From assembly GCA_951812925.1 (NCBI GenBank), contig OX638369.1, positions 64,556,228 to 64,620,227 on the forward strand: a DNA stretch of 64,000 nt, in the 5' to 3' direction. The translations under genes and the position numbers were made by a program. Origin of the DNA: Calliopum simillimum. Taxonomy: Eukaryota > Arthropoda > Insecta > Diptera > Lauxaniidae. The notes under the pieces are model-generated. The model was not told the DNA's origin. It searched no databases and saw only the letters and a program-made list of their open reading frames with translations. Numbering within the stretch: the stretch's first letter is position 1; the number at the start of each line of letters is the position of its first letter. Below are positions 1 through 11,298 of this stretch, in pieces.

Positions 1-540
1 AATTTAAAGTTAAATATCTAGATAACATATTTCAAGTACCAAAAGACCAAGAAATAATACCATTTTTGAGTTTTCGCGTCTTAAACTTGATGAATTCGGA
101 AAATGTTGATTTTTTCCAAAACTCTCTTAAAATATGTGAAAGTTTAAATGACTGTATCTTTAAAACTGAGAAGTCTTACTTCATGAAACTTATGGTGAAA
201 ATAACTTGATATATTTTCTGAAGATTTGCGTACTTAGACGTTAGTTTTTTTTAATATAAAAAGGATATCCGGATCATCACAAAAAATCTCTAATTTCATT
301 TCCCAAATTTACGAATTTTGCACTCTGTGGACTATAACTGATATGTTTTATAGAGTTGCAACGGCACCCCCTCTATTACTACGATGAGTTTTTCTTTAGC
401 GACTTTTCTGTATTCTTGCAACGCTCCAGTTTCGTAAAACCAATAACAACCAAAGTGTTTGAGGTAAAACAATAAAATTCGATTTCTGATATAGTATTAG
501 TAGCATCTATTTATTTGTTGAAAATGCGCGTATTCGGGTC
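1..540. other. AT-rich non-coding stretch
   Basis: No gene, RNA or mobile element is recognised here. A short phrase, TTTCTGTATTCTTGC, is shared with about 1945-1957, so part of this stretch may be old repeat. Confidence 0.4.
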
Positions 541-815
541 AAGGACACGCCCACCTCCTATATAAACAAACATTTTCAATCGCTATAACTTCGTAAATAT
601 TCAAAGTACAAAAATAATATTAAATATCTGAGTTCGTATAGATAGCATTAAGTCAGTTCGTGGAAAAGAACGTAATCTGGTCAAGGACACGCCCACCTCT
701 CATATAACCAAAAATTTGGAATCGCCATAACTTCGTTAATATTTGAAGTACAAAAATAATATTTAATATCTGAGTTAGTATAGATAGCATTAAGTCACTT
801 TGAAAATGGGCGTGA
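541..815. repeat. 142-bp direct repeat, about 1.9 copies
   Basis: The phrase AAGGACACGCCCACCT recurs at 541 and 683, giving a period of 142 bp, and the rest of the unit matches with scattered substitutions. The phrase resembles the CACCTCCCATATAAGC word of the dispersed repeat at 60735-61085, which has nearly the same period (about 142 bp). This suggests a fragment of that family rather than an independent satellite; the relationship is inferred. Confidence 0.75.
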
Positions 816-820
816 CTTGT

Positions 821-1199
821 CCGCCATTTTGGATCCGTCATTTTGTTTACAAAAAAGATAATACCGAATTCAAAATCAGCGACCTCAAAAACCCCTTAAG
901 CCACAATTTTGTCGTGATATAATCAATTTTTTAGAAAATTGTCCGCCATTTTGGATCCGCCATTTTGTTTACAAAAAAGATGATACCAAATTCGAAATAA
1001 GCAACCTCAAAAACCCCCTTAGCCACAATTTTATTGTGATATAATCAATTTTTTGGGAAATCGTCCGCTATTTTGGATCCGCCATTTTGTTTACAAAAAA
1101 GATAATACCGAATTCAAAATCAGCGACCTCAAAAATTCCTTTAGCCACAATTTTGTCGTGATATAATCAATTTTTAAGAAAATTGTCCGCCATTTTGAT
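821..1199. repeat. 122-bp tandem repeat, three copies plus a partial
   Basis: Units begin with CCGCCATTTTGG at 821, 943, 1065 (one substitution, CCGCT) and 1187, an exact 122-bp period. Each full unit contains two CCGCCATTTTG-type words about 15 bp apart, an ACAAAAAAGAT word and a GATATAATCAATTTTT word. It directly follows the 142-bp repeat. No coding potential is seen. Confidence 0.85.
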
Positions 1200-2029
1200 T
1201 TTTAAAAAAATCGTTTTCAGATTTAGAGTCAACGACCCCCGAAACATAAAAGCTGATATTTTTTTTTTATAAAAAATAACCAGGAAAGAGTTATGACCAG
1301 CTAGAAAAGCATTCTAGACCACTGTGCGGCATTAACTTTTGAAAATGATTTCGAACAAATGAGCACCGCGGCTGTTCTTGACGAAGCGCATTTTTAATGT
1401 GCCTATTTTTTTTTCGGTTCAAAAAGGGGCCACCTTTTCTCATTTCAAAAAGTAGCTCAAATTATCAGGCAATCTCAATTCCTATTGCTCTGAAATTCGA
1501 AAAACAAAATGTAATAAATATAATTGGATTTTCTACTGTGGTCAATCCGATTTACTGAAACGTAATTCCGATGTGTTGTTAAATATCGAAACGCAGAGCA
1601 CCTTAAGTTTGATTCCACTCTGATTCCAACAAAAATCGGAATTGAGAACAGCCATTAATGACAAGAATCTAATGTAATTTAACTTGTTAGGTTTACTTTT
1701 TAAATAAATATGCATTTGTAGACATATTTAATGAATATAATTTTTAAGAGTTAATATTGCTTTTAGCACTGTTGTGTGTCAAAACTGGTCCATATTTAAT
1801 TCATTACCGAAAACATTCTCTGTACAGGCGCATCACTGCCCAGTAAACACTAAATAAGTAAATTCCAATGAACATGCTCGAAGTAAAATTTGAAAAAAAA
1901 AAAAAAATTGTGAAAACGGGACAATTTTACGAAAACGGGACATTTCTGTATTCTTGCGGGGCAACGGAACAGAAGACTTGAACACGGGACTGTCCCTTTC
2001 AAAACAGGACGTATGGTCAGATTACGCAT
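1200..2029. other. Non-coding stretch with a GGGAC phrase cluster
   Basis: Nothing coding is recognised. Between 1914 and 2020 the word ACGGGAC occurs three times and inverted forms (TGTCCC) once, like the subterminal word repeats of other elements in this window. It runs directly into the transposase relic at 2030, so a truncated element may have inserted there. Confidence 0.35.
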
Positions 2030-2690
2030 CCTGGATTTCTAGTTTAGGGCCGTTGTTTTATCGCCAAATTGTGTTCAGCGATGAGGCTCATTTTTGGCTT
2101 AACGGGTTTGTAATAAGCTAAATTGTCGCATATGGAGTGAGACCATTTTACAAGAGACCCAACAATGGAGTCCATTACATCCAGAAAAATGCACCGTTTG
2201 GTACGGTTTACATGGTGGTGGTATCATTGGACCTTATATTTTTTTAAAATAAGGCCGGAGCTTGCGTTACGGTCAATGGAAATCGTTTCCGCACCATTAT
2301 CAATGATTTTTTGATGATTTTTGGATGACATTATCCGAACGAGATGTGGTTTCAACAGTAAGACGCTATATGTCATACAGCGACTGCAACCAACGAATTT
2401 GGCGATAAGTTGGTTTCGAGAAATGGACCTATCAATTGGCCTCCAAGGTCGTGCGATTTGACAACTCTCGATTATTTCCTATGGGGCTACTTGAAGTCTC
2501 TGGTTTACTATATGCTAATAAACCAGCAACAATTGATGCCTTGGGGCTAGCATTGTTCGTGTGTTATTCGTGTCATACAGCCAGCAGTACTCGAAAAAGT
2601 GACCCAAAATTGGACGACCAGAATGCGCTTCGTCAAGAACAGCCCATATGCCCGAAATCATTTTTAAATGTTAATATCAAATAAAAAACG
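2030..2690 (+). pseudogene. Degraded DDE transposase (Tc/mariner-like, insect HTH type)
   Basis: Translated pieces in shifting frames match the catalytic half of a Tc/mariner-superfamily transposase: a VFSDEAHFWLNGF block at 2071-2109 (first catalytic Asp at 2080), an MWFQQ..D...CHTA block near 2344-2385 and a CDLTTLDYFLWGYLKSL block near 2455-2500. Stops interrupt it, including one straight after the first block and one just before the second Asp. The relic ends before a CACCCTT end at 2763-2769 followed by TA, matching the AAGGGTG end at 16895 of the second relic of this type. The N-terminal helix-turn-helix is missing. It cannot encode an active enzyme. Confidence 0.75.
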
Positions 2691-2892
2691 AAAATTTTGA
2701 TATCAATTAAATTTTTTGTGTGTTAGTTTTTACAATTTCAAGTTCAATCGGTCTTAAAAAAACACCCTTTACATATGCATATACCTACTAACGAAAATTG
2801 AAATATGATGAATTTCAAGTAAATTACATGTTTGGGAAGAACTATTGTTTTTTGGGGTAGCATGACCTAATTGAGGTGTTGCGTGCAATATT

Positions 2893-2912
2893 GCCCTAAG
2901 TCGACTTAGGGC
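2893..2912. other. Perfect 20-bp palindrome
   Basis: GCCCTAAGTCGACTTAGGGC reads identically on both strands. It lies in unannotated DNA between the transposase relic and the MITE at 3121. No function can be assigned. Confidence 0.6.
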
Positions 2913-3120
2913 GTTTTCGCGCCCATTGCTTTTTTGAAAAGTTTGGGTTCACAACTATGCATATGTGTACTTAATTTCAATTTTCAATTCTGATCACAAA
3001 ATGTAGTAGAGAAATATGTACATTACCAAGATGGGCGTAGTGCGAATTGGGGCGTTATTGAATAAATCAGTTCGCGGTCGGTAAAACAGTTTTTAATCAA
3101 AAGCAAAGTACCTTACAAAG

Positions 3121-3305
3121 AAAGTGTATTAGGCAAAAAATGCGTAGAATTACCCAAAAAATACGTGTGCATTTTTTAAAGTTTTTTGAGACATTTTATA
3201 AGTTTTCAGAAATTGGTTACTGTATAAAAAAGTTCCAAAAAATCAGGAAAAAAATTATTTGTATTTTTTGGGCAGTTCTAAGCATTTTGTACCTCAAACA
3301 CTTTT
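3121..3305. repeat. Small foldback / MITE
   Basis: About 44 bp at 3121-3164 are repeated inverted at 3261-3305; the matching words include AATGCGTAGAATTACCC and GGGCAGTTCTAAGCATT. The loop is AT-rich and non-coding. A related element with the same TGCTTAGAAT core lies at 32795-33050, so this is a dispersed family. No clear target duplication was identified. Confidence 0.6.
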
Positions 3306-4084
3306 TTCGTTAGTCGTAAAAAAATTGCTATGTTCGAGTGGCCATATTCCGTTTATTTTTAACTTAAGTAATTTTTCAATAAAGAATTTTAAAGTAAATT
3401 TTATATATGAAATTTCTGTAATAAAAACCCGTAAACGTCTTAGTTCCTTACTCCTATGCTTTTTAGGACATAATTAATAGACTATTAGTAGAATAATGTT
3501 ATTCCAAGCGGAGGCATTTTTTTGTAATCAAAAAAGCTATTGCTACATTTCGTCTATTTGCATCATTTCTTAACATGTTTGGCCATGAAAAATTTTATAC
3601 TTGAAAACATTTTCAATCGCGGAGGAATCGTATTTGATTCGCCTAGGCGATCAAATCAATCGTCCGCGACAGTTGCATTCGACCCTTCCGCGATGCTTTT
3701 GGCGTGAGTAATTGTCCGGCCGTATACGAATATTTTAGAAGAATCCTCTAACAACTCCCCAAAATGAGTCCGCAAATGAAGCCCAGGAAGAGTCATCTGG
3801 CGGCTACCCAAGATAAATCTGCAAATGATCCCCAGGAAGGGTCCACAGACGACTTCGCAAAATGTTTTTTAAAGCAAAAAAAAAACTTGAAAAAAAAAAA
3901 ATATAAAATGGCGACATAAAAATAATTTCATAAGAAATTGCTAATTTTTGTACAATTATCGGTTAAAATTTATGTGCCGTTAAAAATATACCGTGTAGTT
4001 TGACATTTTGCTTCGTGAAAAACACTGGGCCTCAGAAATATTGGCCTTTAGAAAAAAAAATTATTAATTTTTTCGAAATTTCTC
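3306..4084. other. Non-coding stretch
   Basis: No gene is supported. A short hairpin around 3630-3655 (TTGATTCGCCTAGGCGATCAA) and homopolymer runs near 3880-3900 are the only structures seen. Confidence 0.35.
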
Positions 4085-4790
4085 AGGAGCTGACGTCATG
4101 TCGTGTAAAACTCGTCTGGAAGAGTTGTTGGTTATTCCTGAAGAAGTTCATCTTCCAGAAGAGTCTTAGGCGAATCTTTTTTTATTCGTTTTGGGCTCTT
4201 TTTTGTGAATTTTTTTTTGTGCTCCAAAAGGTCGAAAATATATTTTGGTCATAACCAGAGTTGGTTCCGGGCCCTCTAAGTGACCGATTTGGGCCAATTT
4301 TTGTAAAAAAATTTATTGCACCAATCGATGTGGAAAGGTCGAAATACATTTTAGACATGACCAGAGGTGTCTCCGATCTTTCTAAGTGACCGATTTAGGC
4401 CCATTTTGGTGAAAAAATTTTATTGCACCAATCGATGGGGAAAAGTCGAAAATAGATTTTGGACATGACCAAGGGTGTCTCCGATTCCTCTAAGTGACCG
4501 ATTTGGGCCCATTTTGGTGAAAAAATTTTATTGCACTAAACGATGGCTAAAGGTCCTAAGAGTCCAGAAGGGTGTAAGCAGAAATCTTCTTATACTCGCG
4601 CTGAAGTTTTGTCGCGCAAAACTCGCCTGAAAGAGTTGTATATTCATCGCGAAGATATTTGATTTGCAATGATCTTCCAGAAAGAAGAGTGTAAGAAAGA
4701 ATCTTCTTTAACTCGCGGAAAATTTTTATCGCGGAAAGCTCGCGTAGAAGAGATTTAAATGCATCCCCAAATGGTTTGAAGATTGTCCGC
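4085..4790. repeat. Composite tandem repeat region (107-bp and about 120-bp units)
   Basis: The phrase AAGTGACCGATTT recurs at 4278, 4384 and 4492, giving about three copies of a 106-108 bp unit across 4218-4553. Flanking it, a second degenerate unit with AAAACTCG(C/T)CTGAAAGAG and CTTCCAGAAGAGT words appears near 4090-4200, 4600-4680 and 4725-4790. The 107-bp array therefore seems to have expanded inside an older repeat. Apparent open frames on either strand are by-products of the repetition. Confidence 0.65.
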
Positions 4791-6771
4791 GATTGAAAAT
4801 GGGCATCCTTCAATTTTCTATATCTTTTATATTGCGCCATTATCTCCATATAAAAAAAAAAAAAACTGGAAAAAAAATACAACAAACTTAAATCAAACTA
4901 GTCAGTTCAGAATTTCTATATCTCGAATGGTTTTTGAAATATTGAAATATAAAAGTTTAAAAACGATTTTTTTTGCAATATTTGAGGTTAAGTAACAAAA
5001 CAAGGTACATAGTTTCTTTACATAAAACTTGATATGATGGTTGAAAGTACTAGTTGTTTTCTTTAAAACCTTATTTTTTTTATTTCGATATCTTTATCGT
5101 TTTCAATTGTACTCAAAATTGTCAACACAAACTATACGAATTCCGGTTTTGAGCATCTTCGGCAGTATCCTTCATTAAAATTGTTTTATTTTTATTAAAG
5201 TGCTGTAGATCCTAAAACTCTTGCTTTTTATTTTATCCAGTCTTGCGACTGCGACCCCCCTAGAGAAAAGCCTTTTTTTCGTTCGACAGTACAACTCTAA
5301 CTTCAGGAAAATTGCTAGGTAAAAATAAATCCAATTTGTGTATGAAGAGCAATTTTAATTCAACCCTTTAAAATCGTACAGAGTCTATCTACAGAAATGA
5401 TTGCCCCATATAATTTTACACAAAACATTTAAGTACCTAATATTCGCTTGCTGTGAATTTTTCGTAATTAAGTAACTTCTTAAAAGTACTATAAAATGCA
5501 TTTCCGGTGAACTGATGTCGTGCCGGATACGGTACATGGTAAGAAATCGCACTAGTTCGTTTGACTGCGCTCTAGACGGAAATTCATACACATATATACA
5601 TACCTATATATAGTATGCCCAGCGTGAGTAAAATTCATTTTGATGAAAATTCTGTTGCAACACTTTTTTAACAGATTTTCAGGAAGTAAGAGAATGTCAA
5701 AATATAAGCGCATGCGTATAGCATTGCTTTCTCGGTGTACTCATTGCAGGACATACCTACACTTAGAAGAAAAAATATGTTAAAACAACAATTTAACATT
5801 TGTAGAAAATTGTTATTTTATAGTAAGTGGATTAATATCATATTCTTAATGCTTTGATTTTTTACGCATACGCGATATTTCTATAGGAATATCGAGCCCA
5901 AACTGTCAAAAAGACTTAACCGAGTTGATTTCTGATTTTGGTTTTTGATAGAAGTCTATAATTCCTGCCCAAATACATCTTGTCCTCAAATTTCATAACT
6001 GTAAGAAGAACTGTTAAATGGGCTCAAGTCAAAAAGAAAGTATGTTTAAATTTATCCCTGACCACTTTTGTATTTCAAAAATACCTGAACTAAAAGGGTC
6101 CATCAAAATTTAAAAAGAATAACAAAAGGAAAAAAATAAATTTTTGCATTTTATTGCAATGTTGGTGGCTGCACTTGCTTGTTATGATTATAGCGACTGG
6201 AGTTCTCTTACAAAAAGTATAATAATTCCGAAAGTGCACAAAATGGCACGACCAAATTTTAAACAATTATTATGGACAGTCTATAGTTAAAGAAAATCAT
6301 AATTAGATGAAAATCGTGCACATCCTAAAATACTTTTACTCAAACTGAATAATAAAAAACCTTAATTTTTAAACACATAATTATTATATACAAAAAAAAA
6401 AAAAAATTTTTAAACACTAACTCAAGAAAACTTTTATGCAGTAAGAACCACAATTACCTGAAATTGAAGGTTCCATTAAAACTTTTTCCCCAAAAAAGTT
6501 TTTTTTAATAACAAAGTAATTTAAAAAATCCAATTTTTCACTGCGCGCGTACGAAAGCAAAAAAAGCTAATCTTTAACCGCGTATAACTTTTCAACTAGT
6601 AACGTTAGGTCAACAATTATCTTTAAAACGGTATCAAAAAAAAACCGATGCTTCAAACATGCATACAATACTAAACTAATTGCATAATGAATATAGTATC
6701 ACTTATAAAAAACAGAGTTTTTCGTCGGTGTGAAGATTAAGAGGGAGAGAAATCAGAGAAAATTAAAGATA
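4791..6771. other. AT-rich non-coding stretch before the mariner
   Basis: No coding gene is supported. Near 4915-4945 there is a diverged copy of the foldback-family core (CTCGAATGGTTTTTGA) discussed in the findings. The rest shows only homopolymer-rich unique-looking sequence. Confidence 0.35.
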
Positions 6772-8068
6772 ACAGGTCATTCAATAAGTCCGTAGGATGA
6801 CACATAGATGGCGTTGCTAGAATTTTTTCCATACGATTTTTATTTAGTACTAAGCTTCAAACGATATGTGTATAAATTTGACAACAATCTGACTATTGAT
6901 TCGTGAGTTATAGCATTTTGTGTGAAGCAACTTTTGCTAGTGAAAAAAAAAAAAAAATGGAAAAAAGTGAATTTCGAGCTTTGATAAAGCAATGCTTTTT
7001 GATGAAAAAATATACAGTGGAAACCAAACAATGGTTTGATAAACCTTATTTGAACCCTGCTCCATCGAGACAAATGGTAGAAAAGTGGATTGCTGAATTT
7101 AAACGTGGTTGTACCAGCACAAATGATGCAGAGCGCAGTTGACGCTCAAATGACGCTGTTATTCTAGAAAACATAAAAAAATCCTCAAATTGGTTATGAA
7201 CGATCGCAAATTGAAGGTGCACGAGCTAGCTGACATTGTGAAGATATTAGACGTTAGTATTTTTACCATTTTACATGAACATTTGGGTATGCAAAAGCTC
7301 TGTGCAAAGTGGCTGCCGCGTGAACTCACAGTCGACCGAAAACAACAACGAATTGACGCTTCAGAGGAGTCTTTGGCGCTGTTAAGCCGCAAGAAGATCG
7401 AATTTTATCTTCGATATGTGACAATGGATGAAACATAATTTCACTATGATACACCAATATCCAAAATACAGTCAGCTGAGTGAACAGCAGTCGACGAACC
7501 GAATCCAAAGCGAGCAAAGACGCATGAGTCGGCCAGTAAGGTGATGGCGTCTGTATTTTGGGATGCGAAGGGAATAATATTCATCGACTATCTCCAAAAA
7601 GGAACCACCATCAACATCGACTATTACTGTGCACTTTTGGATCGATTGAAGGCTGAAATCTCAAAGAAACGGCCACATTTGCAAAAGAAAAAAGTGAAGT
7701 TTCATCAAGGCAATGCACCGAGTCACAAATCGATGAAAACGATGGCAAAATTGTATGAATTGGGCTTCGAATTGCTTACTCACCCACCGTATTCTCCAGA
7801 TTAAGCCTCCAGCGACTATTTCCTGTTTTCAGATCTCAAGAGAATGCTTTCTGGAAAAAAAATTCAGTCTAATGATGAAGTAATCTCTGTAACTGAGGCC
7901 TATTTTGACGAGATAGAGAAATCTTACTATAAAAGTGGTATCGAAAGTTGGAAAATCGCTATACTCGTTGTATCGCCCTCGAAGGCAACTATGTTAAATA
8001 ATAAAATCGAGTTTTGTCAAAATTTTGTTTTTTTCTTACTTATCCTACGGACTTATTGAATGACTTGT
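6772..8068 (+). mobile_element. Full-length mariner element, irritans-like
   Basis: The 1297-bp element has terminal inverted repeats of about 28 bp (ACAGGTCATTCAATAAGTCC at the left; its complement with one change at the right) and is flanked by TA at 6770-6771 and 8069-8070, the canonical mariner target duplication. Length and terminal words fit the irritans-type mariners of insects. The transposase inside is dead, so this copy is immobile by itself. The right end abuts a copia relic. A second, internally deleted copy lies at 61924-62735. Confidence 0.9.
6957..8001 (+). pseudogene. Mariner transposase, inactivated
   Basis: The reading frame starts MEKSEFRALIKQCF and ends EGNYVK, covering the usual mariner length of about 345 residues. 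It shows the paired helix-turn-helix region, the WLPRELTVD block, the YVTMDET block with the first catalytic Asp, and the HPPYSPD block with the third. The second catalytic position reads FHQGNAPSH, so Asp is replaced by Gly. Stops at 7140, 7437 and 7802 also break the frame. The D34D-type active site is therefore lost twice over, by missense and by nonsense changes. Confidence 0.9.
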
Positions 8069-8074
8069 TATATC

Positions 8075-8830
8075 AAACAGCTTACATTCATCGATTACTT
8101 CATCGTTTTAACCATAACAATTGTTCTTCTGTTTTTTCACCAGCTGTGCCCGGTATGATATTTACCAAAAGTGAAACCAACAACGAAGTGAAATTGATGT
8201 ATTTTATGGTATGTTCGCTTCACAGATATAGCATATCCAGTTGGAGTTCTCAGCACTATTCACTGGAAAGGTGTCAAACGAATTTTTAGATATTTTAAGG
8301 ACACCACTGATATGGGCATAACTTTTTCATCAAAAGGTGAAGAGCTTAATATACTTCAAAGTTTTTGCGACTACGATTGGGCTGGAGACGTTGACACTAG
8401 AAAATCACAACTGGCTGGATTATACTACTTACTAACGGAGCTGTCGTATGGAGTTCCAGAAAACAGACGGTCACGGCGACATCTACAACGGAAGCTGAGT
8501 TTGTTGCATTATGTTCGGCAACTAAAGCGACGATGTGCTTGCGAAATCTAATGAATAGTCTGGACATGGTACAGCGTTTACCACCAACAATTTTCTGTGA
8601 CTATCAACAAGCAGTCAACTTGGTCTTGAGTCCACAATCATCCAAACGTACACGTCATATAGACGCACAATATTTTTATACTTGCGATATGCAAAATTAA
8701 AAATGAAATTAATGTTCAATTTATACCAACTGATTATCAACTTGCTGATCAATCAACAAAACCATTATCAGTAGAAAAACATACAAATTTAATTTCGAAA
8801 TTTGGATTGGAAGAAAAAAATGTATTTTAA
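8075..8830 (+). pseudogene. Ty1/copia pol C-terminus (RNase H), degraded
   Basis: Frames at 8145-8830 give VKLMYFM, a GVKRIFRYLK-like block, FCDYDWAGDVDTRKS, then TATSTEAEFVALCSATK-like and HIDAQYFY blocks and the end LEEKNVF. These are the successive signatures of a copia-type RNase H domain. Frameshifts and stops interrupt it, and the gag, protease, integrase and RT parts are absent. It starts directly at the mariner right end and runs into a polypurine tract and LTR, so it is the 3' terminus of a copia element. Confidence 0.8.
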
Positions 8831-8867
8831 TATTTTAAATTCTTGATTAAAAGATAGCGAGAGGGAG

Positions 8868-8998
8868 TGTTGAAATTATCGCTCTCTTTTATATTGTTAT
8901 TGTATTTTTGATTTTGCACTTTGCGCTCATTCTTATTCTTCTTAATATTGTTTCATTTTTGAATAAAAGCTCAGTAACTAAAATCACTGCGCTCAACA
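8868..8998 (+). repeat. Probable 3' LTR of the copia relic
   Basis: A polypurine tract (GCGAGAGGGAG) ends at 8867 and is followed by TGTTGAAATT, a typical copia-type LTR start. A possible end is CTCAACA at 8998, giving TGTTG..CAACA termini and a short LTR with an AATAAA at about 8960. However, GCTCAGT...CTCAACAAA near 8969-9000 is mirrored at about 9080-9110, so a small MITE may overlap and the true LTR end may lie further right. Confidence 0.55.
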
Positions 8999-10536
8999 AA
9001 TAACAAAAGTTTTTGTTCACCAACAAAAATGTTTGGTACAAAACAAAAAAATGTTGAATATACATTTTTTTTTTTGTTGAGTGTAGAACGTTTCACTGAG
9101 CCCACCCCTTTGAAAGGATTCTCAATACCGCCAGTCAGAGTACAGTGTATTTTAGGGTGTGAAGAAAAAGGCTTTAAAATATGAATGTAGTCAATCGCCT
9201 TATTACAGGGGAAGAAATATTTGACAGTTTCATATAAGTCATGCAGCCGTGAGGAGGCTCGCTCGCGCGTGTTTAATGTGAATAAAAAATCGGCTTTGAT
9301 TAAAAAAAATGTGTAGAATCACCATTTGTATCTAAATGTTTGGTTTTTGTGCGTGCCACAGATTAATAAAATTAAATATCAATAAATTTAAAATACCAAA
9401 AGTGCATTCAAATTCAAATTCAATAAAAAATAACTTAAACACCAACAACTTAAGTAAAATAATGAAAACACTCAATAGAATGTAATACAAATTAAGATTT
9501 TAGTATCGATTCGTAAATGTGAAATAAGAAGAATGTAAATAATTCATTTCTAAATCAAAGCCGAAAAGTGTATTCACAATTCTTTTCTAATCGCATTTTG
9601 AGCTTTGAAGAAAATAAGTTTTGAAATAAAAAAAGTGTGAAAAATCGAAACGATACTAGCAAAATGCATACACAACGTACAAAGTTATTAGTTTTTCTGT
9701 AGTAAATGGGTGTCTCAGCATGTCTGTGTCAATGTTTATACAAAATGTCATATTTGACAGTTAACGTTGTAGCAACCCTTAAAAAATGAGAACAAAAGAA
9801 GAGAGAATATACTTTATAAATGTTTTAGTAGAATTGCAACGCAGGCTTGCCCAACCTGCGGCACATATTCTTATAGTTATGCTCTCACAGGTTGCTATTT
9901 GTTTAAAATGGATTTATATTTTTTATGATATCGTTCGCTTAGTTCCGTTAAAGACGTATGGTTCAACATGATAATTATTTCGTATTTGGAAAACTTAGTT
10001 TTATGATTTGGAGATTGGTAGGAATTTATATTTCATAGAGGGCCGGGTTATCGTTATCCGATCGCCGTGAAACTTCATAGTATTTGTTTTTGTGACCATT
10101 ATAAGGATTTCAGGGGGCGGCATCAACGAAAATCAGAAAATGGTAAAATAAGCGCATGCCTATTGGGCATGTGTAAAATATTTTTAAGAAAGCTATTCAA
10201 CGATACCAATCTTAACTCGCAGCTAGGGGGGCCGGGGGCAACATCAAAATTTTAAATGGGAACACGTTATTTTTATTGCGGATTTGGACTCTGCGTTGAA
10301 AAATTTTCCAAAAACTTTCTTAAAATATGTATAATAATTCCATTTTTTTTATCACCTACCCCCCGCCCGTTTATGGTGGACTGGGACCTCCTTATTCACA
10401 GTTCACTTGGATGAGGTTTCACCCAAAGGTTCGTGCCCATCCAATTTCTTTCCATATTTCTATTCTAGAAGCAGAATGAACTTACTATATTTAAGCTAAA
10501 AATGGAAATAGTCCATGTAAGGAATTTTGTTTTTTG
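8999..10536. other. Non-coding stretch
   Basis: No gene is recognised. Around 8969-9110 an inverted pair (GCTCAGT..CTCAACAAA) hints at a tiny MITE. The rest is AT-rich, with no confident repeat or exon. Confidence 0.35.
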
Positions 10537-10670
10537 TTATTATTATTAAAAGGCTCTCGATTGCACTGCGACCTGAAAGATCTTTTGTACAGCCTCTTTC
10601 CCTATCAGAACAGTTCCAGACTGTCTATAAATCTTGTAACTGCCGTGGGATTAATTTTACCTATGTCATT
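10537..10670 (-). pseudogene. 3' end of an I-clade-like non-LTR retrotransposon
   Basis: Read on the minus strand, 10668-10604 encodes DIGKINPTAVTRFIDSLELF and a stop, then about 55 bp of 3' UTR and a TAA-type tail (TTATTATTATTA on the plus strand, 10537-10548). The peptide resembles the C-terminal tail of I/R1-type ORF2 proteins, and TAA tails are typical of I elements. A second copy of the same end, on the plus strand, lies at 52850-52965. Only the extreme 3' end is present. Confidence 0.55.
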
Positions 10671-10730
10671 TGGATGTAAGGAATTAAATGAGGTCAATAA
10701 ACAATGCCATTGAAAAAAAAAAAAAAAAAT

Positions 10731-11298
10731 CACAATAGACCAAAACCAGAAAATCTAGTCGTTTTCGATTTAAATCGAATTTGCTCTGTCACGTATGGTT
10801 TTTGAGACATTCTAACCTAAAATTTCAAAAACGCGATTATTGAGTTTAAATAGAGGGTGGACCAAATTGTTTTGCTCCTTTCTACTAAATGCATCGCTTA
10901 TTACTATTCTTCGTCTATAAAATAAGTTATGAATTGGTCTTGTATGATTGTTCCTTAAAAAGATATGACCAAAGAAGTTAAAAATTGTGGATTCTCATAT
11001 GATTTTGCACTCCAGGGTGTCATTTTCAAATGGTCATAACTTTCTAATGAGAAATCATATAAGATCAGCTTATAGCTTATTTTGAAGACAAGAAACAGTA
11101 ATAAGCCACACATTTAGTAGAAAAGAGCAAAACAATTTCATACGATCTTTATATAACCTTAATAAGCGTTTTTTTTTTTTTTTTTTTAATTTTACGCTAG
11201 ATATCTCAGAAACCATACGCGTTAGAGCAAATCCAAGACTGAATTCGGATTCAGCACCGTTAAATACATCGAAAATATTTTGTTTTTGGTTTATTGTG
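10731..11298. repeat. Foldback element, about 570 bp
   Basis: Left arm 10731-10985 and right arm 11040-11298 are imperfect inverted copies: CACAATAGACCAAAAC pairs with the GTTTTTGGTTTATTGTG end, and CCTTTCTACTAAATG pairs with CATTTAGTAGAAAAG. Each arm carries the shared foldback core (CGTATGGTTTTTGAGA and its complement). The arms are clearly diverged. It directly follows the retroelement 3' end. Confidence 0.75.

Noticed and set aside
821..1199. CRISPR array
   Set aside because: Units are 122 bp contiguous tandem copies without spacers, in a eukaryotic genome.
3628..3656. Regulatory hairpin TCGCCTAGGCGA
   Set aside because: A single imperfect palindrome without any adjacent gene; chance cannot be excluded.
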